Below, piece after piece: positions 47,701 through 59,261 of a DNA stretch of 64,000 bases. The translations under genes were made by a program, and so were the position numbers. The stretch is from the NCBI RefSeq assembly GCF_007655135.1, contig NC_045130.1, positions 13,206,001 through 13,270,000 of the forward strand, in the 5' to 3' direction. Origin of the DNA: Punica granatum (taxonomy: Eukaryota; Streptophyta; Magnoliopsida; Myrtales; Lythraceae). The first letter of the stretch is position 1; every line of letters begins with the position of its first letter. The notes under the pieces were generated by a model. The model worked only from the letters and a program-made list of their open reading frames with translations, was not told where the DNA came from and made no database searches.

Positions 47701-49234
47701 GGAAGTGTTCATTGTCCTAATTGTGGTCGTTCCAGGTCTAAGTTGCCTTCTTGTCGGTTATTTCCTGCAATGGGAAGAAGAACGGCAATCAAGGAACAAG
47801 AACTATTCGTAATTTGAATGCAACAGTGTAGGGGAGCGAACTAGCCTGGTAGACGTCATGCAAGCACACTGAGAGACATGTACAAGGTGTGTCGAGGATG
47901 CGTGCATGGGCAAGGTAGGGGTGTGCTCGCACGACGCGGAAATGGCACACTGTTGTGCTGATGGAAGCACTTGTAGCATGGAGGGACGTGTGCTCAACCA
48001 TGTAATGATGTAATCGATTGCGCGGGATTAATGGGGAGTTAGTGTTGCTTGGATGGTTGGCCCTTGAGCTACTAATCGTCTCGCCGTGGAGGAAGGGTGA
48101 GGACCACGAGAGGTCCACCTGCAAAGGCGGTCACAACTTTGTCTACCGTGTGGTAGTGTTAATTATCGTGTAAAACAATAAATGGATAGGATGCATGCAG
48201 TGCGTGAGTTTTCAAAAGCTAATGTTGTCGTTCACATTGACTCGAAAAGTTCAAAGTACAATGCAAATTTTGTAAAATAGAGCCTTAAGCTGATTTACCA
48301 CCACACTCGGGGTTTGAGCGAGCGCGGCCTCGGAAAGCACCGGGTCTAGGCGAGGGCCTTGCGAAGACATCTATCCTAGAGTGCATGCGTGGGTCTTCAT
48401 GAGGCCCTTTCCTAGACCTCTCCAGGGCGACGTTCGCTCAAGCGAGCTCCTGACCGCATCTCTGTATCTTAGCACGGGTTTGGGAGAGCTCCCTCTGAGG
48501 TGGTTGGCCGGCGAGTTCTTCGTCTCTCAGCGACCTCTCGGTGATCGAACCTAGTGTTGATGAGGTCGATCATGTTGTCCCGGAATATAATCCATTCGCC
48601 TTCTGTGGCGGGTCGGTGAGGTCCTCGTGTGTTGGTGGGCTCTGTCGAGGCGCGGGCAGGAGGCCAAGCAAGGCGTCCCTTACCAAGACGATAAGAAAAT
48701 CTGCTTAGGACTTCTCAATGTGAACGACATCCTAGTGTATTTTGAAAACTGCATGATGCATATGTGCAGAGAAAAGTAAATGCCCACGGCTTAGTACAAA
48801 TTACAAGGTACATCGCTCTTGAAATAGAAAAGACTCAAGTGGCACGCAGGCCGACTCGATGGACTGTTGTCGGCGTCGGGTTGAAGGCTTGCATGGAGGC
48901 ATAGCACGATGCATGGTTCGGTGCTACAAGGACTGTGCTATCTATGGATGGGGGCTCCCGACTCAAGGGTGTGAATTCCTTGAAATCGAACGAGGATCTT
49001 TGGGGGCCAGTTCGGTGGCATAGCCGACTCGATCCGTTCCCTTACTCGGAACCTCTGACTAACCTAGCTTCCTATTTTGGCGCCCGTGGGATTTCGGACA
49101 AGGCACCTAAAGCTAGCATGATATGTAATGCATGCGTGAAATAAATGTGCGTAAGTCGATAAGCGGTAAACGACGGAAAGCAGTAAATAAACAAGCAAGC
49201 AAGCAAACGGGATTGAGCCCGAACCCTCTAGATG
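44723..49234. other. Non-coding centre of the giant-LTR element
   Basis: Searched on both strands for zinc knuckle, protease DSG, RT YxDD, RNase H and integrase HHCC/DDE signatures; none found. Moderately GC-rich, with short open frames (for example 45423-45794 and 47789-48124, minus strand) of no recognisable content. One short repeat (CAACCGGGGATGCCCCAGCGTACG and a near copy) is at about 46635-46715. It could hold packaging signals or a captured host fragment, but nothing shows it. Confidence 0.6.
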
Positions 49235-49252
49235 TCCCCTGTGGAGTCGCCA
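49235..49252 (-). promoter_or_regulatory. Primer binding site of the giant-LTR element
   Basis: TGGCGACTCCACAGGGGA on the minus strand, 3 nt inside the 5' LTR end. It resembles the primer sites of Tat/Ogre elements (an Arg-tRNA type as I recall), not the initiator-Met type used by the CRM-like element. Confidence 0.7.
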
Positions 49253-49255
49253 AGC

Positions 49256-52200
49256 TGTGCGCACCCGAATTTAATCTCGTCGGGGCACGCATGCGCGAAG
49301 CCTATGCAATGCGGCTTAGGAGTGTCCACCTTCCAGGGGACGCGCGACGGACACGTGTGAGAAGGAGTCGCCAATTATTGTTTGCGACCCGTAGGTAGAG
49401 GGCCGTTGAGTCGCCCGGGTCTAGGGGTACGGGGTACACCTAAATGCTAAGGCAATGGTCATGCGGAGCCGAAAATTCTGAATTCGGGGGTTCCATTACG
49501 TGCGGGCCTATATCCCGCACGCCCTTTCCGTACTCTAGTTTGCTAGGCTTGCCGTTTTGTTTATTTACCGTGTGATTTAGGGTTACACTTGACTCACCCG
49601 TTTTGACACCGTAAAGTCGATGAATTGATCAAGTTGGGCCAAGGATCCGAAAGATGAGTAGGCGTATGCGTCGAGGAATCGGCTCACTATCTTAGCGTTA
49701 CAGTTCATTGAACCGTGATGGTCGATTCCCTGCGCGAACCGAAGCCGCAAGTATTCGAGCTTACTCATCTCTTGGTAACAATAGACCGACCTGACCGGTT
49801 CGACACTCGGACCTCTCTCTCGCTGATCGGGAATCCTTACAAATGAATGAGTGAGTGTACAGATAAAATCCTCACAATGTTCTCTCGAATAATTACAAAG
49901 TGTAACTGAATAAGTAAATGGATCCCAATCGGTTTGCATTAGACCAATATTCCGCTCCGGCTCACCGTGTGTTTTGAATAACCGATAAATAAATTAAGGC
50001 AACGCGGGCTCAAAGAGCCGGGGGTCGGGTCCAATCAAACCGACGATTTGTAGGAGAACCGATTGGTTCCCACTGTAATCGTTGGACCGATCGAGCTCCC
50101 GGGTGATATCTAAACACGTTTCACACATCTAATCCAAATTGCCTTCCACATAGGCCATATTTGGAGTGTGATGGTGACTCGAGGCTAGATCCCATTCCGC
50201 ACTCGGGTTGCACGCACTCAGTGAGTTAGGAGGCATTGGACCTCGTGTTCGGTGATTTGGGGCGTTGGAAAACAGAAGAAAACTGACAAAACTGATGGAA
50301 AACAGATAACAACTGACAAACGTAGGTGAATACAGACAAGTTGTGTATTAAGTCGAATGTACGTGATTTAATCAGTTATCGACTGGGGTTGATTTGCAAA
50401 CAATGTGTCTAGCCTAGGCAAACATAGATAGTGGGCTAAAGTATGACTCTAAGCCGATTACATGTGTGAATTTGTTTTAGAATCCTGATTCAGTGAGATG
50501 ACACTGCGATTTTACCGAATTAACCAAACTCGTATCTTGACTCTAGATTGGAATCTAATATTCCACCTACCCATTATCTAATGTTCGTTTAAGTCGAGTG
50601 CATGATTAATGCGGTTCTTCGTATTTTGTAACTGAAATAAAATGTTCACCACCGAATCTACGATAGGAAGATAGAAACACCGAAAGTGAACGAAATGGGC
50701 CGTGCGAATGAAACTCGTACCCGAACGGGTTGCCCTTTCTCGCCCGTAGATCGAGGTGTTTCCAACTCCCTAACGCCTAGGGTATCGGTGAATCACGAAA
50801 TGACGATTATGCCCTTTGATAATAAAACGTGTGATGTTCGTGTACAAATTGAAGATCGTGTGACACGAAGAAGTCCAGGAAGGACTCGCGTGTCCCGACT
50901 CGAGCAGCCTCAAATCGGGCCCGGACTCGAGTCATAGCACGCGAGTTTCGCTAGACGTTGATTCTATTCGTGTTACACGTCTTGGTGTTTTGAAATTGTG
51001 GGCCTATTAAGGAAAAGGGCATTCTTGCCGTTCCGTGAGCCATCGACGCGCTTACGAATTAATAATCAATTTATCCAATTATTTAGTCCAAGATGATTTA
51101 ATTAACCGAATGATACGTCCCGTTTCTCCCATTTGTGGAATGGTTTAATGATTGAGACCTCAAACCTCAATTGTTATGGATCAATGAAACGTTTGTTCGA
51201 TATTAACTTATCTAGCATACGAATTAACATGAAACCAACGATTAAATGAAAATGGTGATTACAATCAATTCCAAGAATCGGTTTTGACCGTTTCTTGCAT
51301 GCATAAAACATCAAAGACAATGACAACGTACATTTTTTTACATAGCCGATGCCGCCATGATTTTGAGAACGCAATTAAACATACAAACAAGCACAAACAC
51401 GATATTTAGAGGAATCGATAAAACGACACCGACTCATGGGAGTGAAAAATGTAAAAACTCGGGAAACGACTTGAATCGGGGAAAGGAGGCCATCCATGGC
51501 CCGAGGATGCCAAGAGGGGCTCTCGGCCACCTCCCTTGGGGTGAGGCCGAGAGGCTCCTTTGGCTTGCCCGATCCAACGATGTCTCCTCGACTCCGATTC
51601 AAGCTATTTCCCGACATGCTAGCACTATATACGATGATGACATGCATAATACAATGTAAAAACACAAAAAAAACATAAACTTGCATGCGAATCGGTCATG
51701 GACCGCCTTATCGCCCCACAAACGCAAGGAAAACGTAAAAGGCCTAACTTCTCTGAGTTGAGAATGATTATACCTAGCCCCGGGATGCGGGAAAAGTCGA
51801 GGAAAGCCAGAAAAAGGGCTTGGGAAGTCGGTTCTACCCCCGGGAATGAACAGACTCGAATCAATGAAGTCGAGTCGGCGGTAGACCCGACTGGCAGTCC
51901 GGTTTGTCGAGGCTGTACCGGTTGATCAGGATAGCATTTTTGCGCGGGGCCAGTTTCGTTGGATTCCCAAGAGATTAATGATCGCGTCTGCAGTGGTTTC
52001 GGGAGGAGAGCACGCGTAGATTTTCTGGAAATCAAAAACAAAGTCGGGTCAGTAAAAAAAAAAGACAGACCCAGTCGGGTCAAAACAGACCCGACTGGCA
52101 CCCGATGAAGAAATGGCTCCACAGGAGGCTCCCGGTGGTCGTTTGATGCGAGGTCGGTGGCATTGGACTCCTAACTGACTGGTGATAGGTGGCTCGTAGC

Positions 52201-54600
52201 AAGATTCAGCTCGAGCTGACCTGTACGTTCCTGCAAATTTTAGGTTAAAAAAGACGACCAGAGGATCAAACCCGACTGACACCCCGATGTAGAAACGACT
52301 CTACGAGAGGCTCCCGGTGGTCTTTTGGTGCAAGATCGGTGGCATTGGACTCCTAACTGACTGAGAATCATGCTTGAGGTGGTTTCATGAGGATTGGACA
52401 TGTATATTTTCTGTATGCTCCTGCAAAGTTCCGGTCAGAAAAGAAAATCAGAGGGACAGACCCGACTGGGCTGTTTGGGTAGAATCGGCTGCAAAGGGGG
52501 GCTCCGGGTGTTGCACCGAGCTGGCTCGAGTTCCTCCGATTCCTAAGGGACTGCTCTTGGTGTTCATGACCAGTTTGTGGCGTGCGCACGACTGATTTCA
52601 ACCGGAAATGCAAAAAGAATCCGATAAAGACTATGAAAACCCGGTAAAGAAAAAGATTGGAAAAGGGGCGGTCTTGCGCGGTTGAGCGGCTCTCGGCACG
52701 TGACCACCTCGTCACAGGGGAGAGTGAGGGTCATGAGGAACCCTTAGAAAGTGATGGCACGACTCTCCATGGTCGTGGGAAGGAGTGGCGTCGAAGAAGC
52801 CGGGAAAGCCATGAAACCCTATGGAACTCGGTTCTGGACAGAGCTGGTTCGACAAGCTGGAAGCTTCAAATCGCAAAACTAACACAGAAAATGGACTCGG
52901 GAGGTCGAATACATATGGAATATGAAGTTTGGTCGAGCTTGCTTAAGTCGAGAAGGAAGAACTCGCTTAGAAACTGGGAAAACGCCCTAGGGACCCGAAT
53001 CTGGACAGAGCTGGAACGATATGCTGGGAGCTTCAAATGAAAAATCTAAGGTCGAAAATGGACTTAGGAGGTCGAAAACATGTGGGATATGAAGTTTTGT
53101 CAAGTTTGGATCGGCTTGGATGGCGGTCGCCGGAAAACGGTTGAGTTTTGCAGCATTTTCGGCCTTGGACGGGGCTGTGCTTGGGCTGAACGACCAGGGC
53201 TGATTGCTGGAGTTTGAGAGGGTTTTGGAGGTTCTCCTAGAGTGAGAAAGCTTGAGAGAGAATGGAAATTGAGTTGTGATTAAGTTAATGACCCGAGAGG
53301 CTTATATAAGAAGGCTAATGATGCAAAATTAGTGAAATTAAGTGTGATTTTGGGGGGGTTTATGGGGCTGCCGAATTTTTGAAGAGGGGTTAGAATGGGA
53401 AATGTCACTTAGAGTATGGGGGAAGCAAGAGGAGAAGTGATGGGAAGTGATGGATGGGATATATGTGTAAGAAGGTGTAAGAGATATTTGAATTTGTGTG
53501 GTGGAGGGAGCTTCTTGAGTTTGAGCCACCGAATTGAGCCGTGGCTTAGGGATTGAGCCATGGCTTGGGGTTGAGCCGTGGCTTGGGGTTGAGCCGCGGC
53601 TTGGAGGTTTGGCTTGGCTGAGCTGTGGGTCCCATTTGACTAAGAGAAAAGTCGGGAAAAGCTCGGGACTTGATTGAACGCGCGCCCGATCTCCGATGTC
53701 CGATTAATTTATAGATTTGGAATGCTTGAACGAAGAGGATTTGAATGAGCCTAATATCGCCATACGTTGCGTGAACGAGTGTTCGGGCGACTCGGCGCCT
53801 CGAGAGTCGGTTTTGTCTCGTCTGGGTGTTCAGAGTGGAATTAACCGTCTCTGTTCTCCGATTGCTCCTTTGTGCGTTGTAGTGCTTGTCTCGATGAGCT
53901 TTTTGCCTCGTGAGGGATCATTGGCTCATCGTCCCCGACCGAAGACCGTTGGCCCGGGAAGACCTAGAGACTTGTGACCGGGGCTTTCTGAGTGTTCCCT
54001 GAATGTCTCGAGGTGTTCGGGGATCGTTGTGATCTCTGTTTTCCATGAATGTGCCCCGAAGATTTACCGGGAGGCGTTTGCTACCACTGAAACGTCACTC
54101 GGGGAGCCCCGTAGAGTTCCGAAAGGTCGTCTGAAACTTGTTCCACGACCCCGGTGGTCCCTGGGTGCCTGTAGGTCCGTTTTGGAGTGCCGTTTACTTG
54201 TTAGTGGAGCGGGCCCCGGGAGCCCTGTCAGAAAAGGCGTCTGTGAGAGATCGGGGGTTTCCCGGCCTAAGCGGTATGCCCCCGAAACGCGCCTGGACGT
54301 GTCGTTGGTCACTTTGGCACAGAGAGGGATTTTTAGAGTCCCATATTGGGCACCTTTCGGTGCTTCGATGACTCGGTGATGAATAGTGCCACTGTGCCGG
54401 CTCTGTCGTTTTCGGAATTCCTCGTTTATCTGTTCTTCTGACGGCTCTTCTCTGCTTTTCTCGGTGGACCATGCTTTTCTCCCGCAATCCATGACTCTGT
54501 GCCCGCATGTTTGCCTCCGGTTTCCCGATTGTGAGTAGTGTCCCGAGCTTTGGTCGGAAGTCCTCCGTTGGAACCGGTGGACCAAAATGGTGTGCTGACA
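49256..54600 (-). mobile_element. 5' LTR of the giant-LTR element (5345 bp)
   Basis: Parallel to 37784-43180. It has four copies, not three, of the 18-bp TGAGCCGTGGCTTGGGGT unit (about 53525-53605) and a deletion of about 65 bp near 50270 between short matching sequences. In the first 580 aligned bases I count about 35 differences from the other LTR; elsewhere the two look closer. Confidence 0.8.
53301..53310 (-). promoter_or_regulatory. TATA box in the 5' LTR of the giant-LTR element
   Basis: CTTATATAAG, identical to 41899-41908. As the 5' LTR on the minus strand, this copy would drive genomic RNA of the element. Confidence 0.45.
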
Positions 54601-54789
54601 ATATGTAATAAAGCTTAATTAGCTAACTATATGCTCGTCCAACTGTTAAAAAAGAAATGGTCATAGAAATTATATTCAAGTCAACCATGTAGACTGAATT
54701 TATAAAATTCGACTTCGTTCAATGTCGTGACAGCTCTGTGTAATACACATCTTCTGTAAAACATCACCAATCTCCGTTGTGAACAAATA

Positions 54790-55380
54790 GGAAAGAAAAA
54801 AATTTTAGCCCTAAACCTTTTCTAAACATATTTTCCATTCAATTTTTATCTCAAACATTACATAATTTGTTCATATTAGTCCTACCGTTATATTTTCCAT
54901 CAAAAATATTTTTCCATCCAAAATATTTTTAAAATATCTTATTTCATTGCATATTAATTTTAAGATTAGAATTTAAAAAAAAATTGGGAGATCCTAGTTC
55001 GGCTGGATCTCTTGATTACGAGGGAAGGAGGCCTCGTCAATGGCCACCACTACCTCTTCGAGGTCGCCTAGGACATTTGCCTCTGCCGTTGGCAGGGCCT
55101 TCTTCCTCCGGAATCGGGAGATCCTAGCAGAATTGGGATCTCTCGATTACCTTTTTTTTTCTTTTTTTGTATTTTAAAAATTAATTTGTAATAAAATAAC
55201 ATTTTTAAAAGTATTTTGGACAAAAAATAGCTTCTTTTTTTATAGAAAAATTAATGGTAGGATTAAAACAAACAAATTATGTAACGTTTAGGATATAATT
55301 TTGTGAAAATATAGGTTTTCGATGATAAAAGAAAACAAAGTTAGGTGGAGGACCAAAAATAGCTTTTCCCCTAATAAATT
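54790..55380. mobile_element. Long-TIR (MULE-like) element in intron 1 of g6
   Basis: Same position, arms and GC-rich loop as 32994-33588; diverged by substitutions and indels. Inherited with the unit. Confidence 0.6.
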
Positions 55381-55421
55381 TTGAAATGAAAGATATATTA
55401 GCGATATTAAAAAATGGTAGA

Positions 55422-55921
55422 TTTTACAATGGAACCACAATTTGTATTTTATTATCGAACATTAATTTCAACTATTAGATCCTACCAATTTTTTTATCTC
55501 ATTCATCCATTATTACATATTTTACCATAGTATTTCTAGTCCTTTACATTTTCATTTCACAATTTTTTCCTACAATACTATATCACTGTTCTCGAATCTT
55601 ATCACCACATGTACCAATTATATTTCGCCACGTCACCCATCATCGTCACGTTACCAAACTGGACCATAAAAATCGTATATTAAAGAAAACTGGTCTAATA
55701 TAAGCTGGGCATGTTAGTTATACGTCAACGACATGTAAGCGGGTTTTAATTTACATATACATCAATGACACGCTATCGACACGTAAATGACTCTCCAATT
55801 TTATTGTACTTTACATGTGGCCCGATGAATTTGTGACGCCATTGAAATGTCTATGAGTCAAAACGTTGTCTTTAATATTAAAAAGACTAGAAAAAAAATT
55901 AGCGTTCCACCATTGTTGAAT
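55422..55921. mobile_element. TIR MITE in intron 1 of g6
   Basis: Same position and termini as the copy at 33631-34127, with TTTTACAATGG and CCATTGTTGAA ends. Inherited with the unit. Confidence 0.55.
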
Positions 55922-56254
55922 TTACCAATGAAAAATAGAACAATTAGAAGAAATTCAGGCTTTTAACGACCCAACCAATGTTAGCTCAACGATTTGATAT
56001 GTCATTTCGAATCGGAATGTTGATATAAAAATCAAGGAAAAGTTAGTTCTCTTCCATATTTGCAAAATTAATTTCAGTAATTGTGTGTATGTGTTGGAGG
56101 GAGAGAGAGAGAGAGACTACCCACATTCATCGATCCTTCCTTCTCCTCCTCTACCTCTCTATTTCTCTCTTTCTCTCTGCTTGTGATAAGATCAGTTGGA
56201 TTCGACTTACAGCTCTATACTAGCTCTACTGGCCGGGTTTGTGATGATTCGATG

Positions 56255-56262
56255 TTATATAA
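56255..56262 (-). promoter_or_regulatory. TATA box of g6
   Basis: TTATATAA on the minus strand in the conserved family promoter block, left intact although exon 1 is deleted. Confidence 0.45.
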
Positions 56263-56476
56263 GCTGTAATCTGGCTTGGTCATTAATTTTTATAGTTTGG
56301 CCACGAGGTTCGGTTTATAATGGGAATATGATCTTTGAAAGAGGCTATAAGCGACGGGCAAAATTTAATGCAATATGCTTCAAAGTCTTTACGGTGGCTT
56401 CAATTATCTTCGGGGAAGCATCACGAGAAGAGAAAATCTCCGAGGTTCCTTTGACTTTTAATTTGCTTGTTCACAC

Positions 56477-57766
56477 CCTTACTAAAAATTAAGGGATTAC
56501 CGAGGGGCAGATCCCTCGATAAATTTACTGATAAATTACAGAGGAATTTTTTATCGAGGGATTACCACTCAATTTTTCCAAATAAAAAAAATACCAATGG
56601 ATTACTGAGGGATAAATCCCTCGGTATTTCCGGTTTCTTTTACCGAGGGATTACTGCTGGGTATTTCCAAAAAAAAATTTCCAACGGATTACCATAACTC
56701 CTTGTTTTTGTTATAAAAAAAATAGGCCTACTACCCCTCTCTCTCTCTCTCATTTCCCCTCCCACTACTCTTATATTTTTCTGGCATTTTTGAAGTCTCC
56801 AACACGAGACGAGACATCCCCACCCCATCTGCCCTCCCCACATGCCATCTCCTGAACCGTTGAGCTACGAGAATTGCTCTTATCGTTTCTATATTTGTAT
56901 TACTTGTCTTTATATTTTCATTTTTAAAAACCAAAAACCTGTAATATTAACAAATTTGCATTGATAATATATACGTTTAATAATAAATTCAACATTATTT
57001 ATCTATATAATAAATTTGTGATATTTAATTGAAAATAATCACATAATTTATTTCCACTATTATCTATTTTGAGGTTTTATTTCTAATACTATTTATTTCA
57101 TTCTTTCTTTTTTTAAAAATTTTGATGTACAATATTAAAATGGTAAGTAACCATAAAATGCATTTATTTATGACTCGTGCTCCGAGCATAAACATAATCT
57201 TAATTATAATGTTTACCTGCTAATATTATATTTATATACTAATATCTATATATATTTTTCAAAAACTCAAAATTTTAAATATTCAAATTAATTAATTTCA
57301 TATTTACTATAAATATTTAACACTTTCAATTCTAAATTAAATTAATTTTATATTTAACTTACAATATAATATTCTCTTCTAGAAATATAATTTATATGTG
57401 ATATATATCTCTACAATTATTATTGTAAAATAAATATTAATTTCCTTATTTGATATTTTTTTTACTTTTTATTAGAAAACTTTAAACTTTTAAATTTACC
57501 CAGGGATTTTTCCTCGTCAAATCTCTCGGTAATATTACCGAGGGAAAAGTCCCTCAGTATATTATTTAAAAAAAATAATTTCTTTTTAATTTTACCAAGA
57601 TAAAAATCCCTCAGTAAATTATTTAAAATTTTTAATTTTTTTAATTTTTTAATTTTACTGAGGGATTTTTCCATCGGTAATACCTCAATGATTTTTTAAA
57701 AAAATAATTTTTTGTTTATTTTATCGAGGGATTTTCCCCTTGGTAATCCCGGTATTTTTAGTAGTG
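56477..57766. mobile_element. Non-autonomous CACTA element upstream of g6
   Basis: Third copy at the same target. Left end CCTTACTAAAAATT (two changes from CACTACTAAAAA) preceded by CAC; right end TTTTTAGTAGTG followed by TAC. Subterminal TTACCGAGGGATT repeats are present but more eroded. Confidence 0.7.
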
Positions 57767-58228
57767 TACGACGTATGGCAGTGGAAAAAGACATTTAAAA
57801 CTACCGAATCAATTCTATATGTTTGCTCCGTAAAAAAATTCGGTCCTATAAGTTTGAAAAAGACATTTTTGATCATAAAAATTTGCTTTCGATTAAAATA
57901 TGCTCCTATAAGTTTTGAAAAAGAAAGCCATTTTTTGTCATATAAGTCATGAAATAGACCAAAATTGTCCTGCGAATAAAACGGATAGGACTAATGCACT
58001 TTTAAAACTTAGAGGATCAAAATTGACCGAATGCTAAATTTATAGGACCAAAGATGTTTTTTTTCTTATTTTTAATTACCCAATTGATCATTTATTCCCT
58101 TCTTTATGATATGTGCAAGGGAATAAAGTTGATGATTTTTCCTTCCACTTGATGCACGTGCTGTTCCCAGTAAAGAAGAAGAATAACGTACACAGTACAA
58201 TGTCTTTCCCTCGGTGTTTTACTTGAAA

Positions 58229-58354
58229 ATGGAAAATGTCGAAACACCCGAGAGCATTTTTAGTACAAAAATACTTTATCTTAATTACGATACTCTTCCT
58301 CCGGTTTCTACTAAAAAAGTATTCGTTAGTTATCGACCAGTATTTGGCACACAG
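58229..58354 (+). CDS. Exon-like open segment, copy B (unrecognised)
   Basis: Counterpart of 6640-6765 with equal length (42 codons, starting MENVETPESIF) and a consensus donor CAG/GTAAGT. If not spliced, the frame continues 18 codons further to a TAG at 58411. About 60 bp present after the donor in copy A are missing here. No other exons were found, so the gene, if any, is incomplete or elsewhere. Confidence 0.25.
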
Positions 58355-59261
58355 GTAAGTGATGATTATGCATGGAATGTCCATCCGGATTTTATTTTCT
58401 TGGTGCATTAGGATATTTTTGTACAATAATAGCATGTCATATCTCTTTGCTAGGCTAGATTTTTATTTTCCATATATCTTGAGGAATTTTCCTTCTCCCA
58501 CAAGCTTTTAACCTGTACATATTACGTTGAGGAGGTAATGAATGAGATAGCTTTTCCAGCTCAAACGATTATTGACAGATTGGGTAGTACATCCAATAAA
58601 CTCCAAAACTCGAGCTTTTGAAATGGAAATATGCCCAACCGTTTCGTGAAATTGTTTTTTTGAAACTTGATGCTTCAAAGCTAGTATTATCATTGAATTG
58701 ACTTGTTAAATAACAGCTACAATCGTTTAGCAAATAAATTACTGGTATGAGAATATGTGGACAGCTGCTTAAATAAGCATATGCTTGTTTGAACCGGCGG
58801 GTTGGGGATGATTTGTCACTGTTCAATACTAAAGACAACTTGTTATTTTGTATTGCACTTTATATTATACAAAATGGTGAGAAATTATTTGTAAGCTCCT
58901 TACATGTAGAATCGAGAACATAAGAACTACGAATTTCTCGGATGTCACACTTATTGCATGATCTTAGAACTACAATTGTGTAAAAAGCGTCGTAAACATC
59001 ATCTGGCGAGACAAAGCATAATACTTTAACTTCGTGATATATGTTCTTATTACTAGCTTTGGGGGCATAGTTGACATTGAACACGTACGACATGGGGCCT
59101 GCAGAGCCAAAAATAGCACATATGATGCTCATAAGTACGTAATAGCTTAATTTTAATTCCCTAGCTAAACTTTCCTATCTACACGCAAAAATATACTAGC
59201 ACGTACGCCTTAATTATAGGGGGAAAAAAAAGAGAGAGAGAGAGAGTACCTGGTTGGAGCT

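Larger units (their letters stand above)
37784..54600 (-). mobile_element. LARD-type non-autonomous LTR retrotransposon, 16.8 kb, Tat/Ogre-like
   Basis: Two long direct repeats (37784-43180, 5397 bp; 49256-54600, 5345 bp) flank a 6.1-kb centre. Orientation is minus: beside the right-hand LTR is a primer site TGGCGACTCCACAGGGGAC (minus strand), and beside the left-hand LTR a polypurine tract AAAGAGGGGCAAG, both of the kind found in Tat/Ogre Ty3/gypsy elements. LTR ends are TGTCAGCA on the minus strand and TGTTAGCA or TGTGCGCA at the other end. No gag or pol domain is found in the centre, so it depends on proteins from elsewhere. It is GC-richer than its surroundings. Flanks carry no matching 5-bp duplication (ATAAT against ATATG). 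Confidence 0.8.
54719..56130 (-). pseudogene. g6: secreted peptide gene with its signal exon deleted
   Basis: The second exon (54753-54719) encodes EDVYYTELSRH and a stop, as in g5, behind the acceptor TTTTACAG. The start codon context survives at 56130-56128, but the rest of exon 1 is gone: ATGAATGTGGGTAGT runs straight into the CT-rich tract. The signal peptide is lost. The promoter (TATA at 56255-56262) and both intron transposons remain. Inactive as a secreted-peptide gene. Confidence 0.6.
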
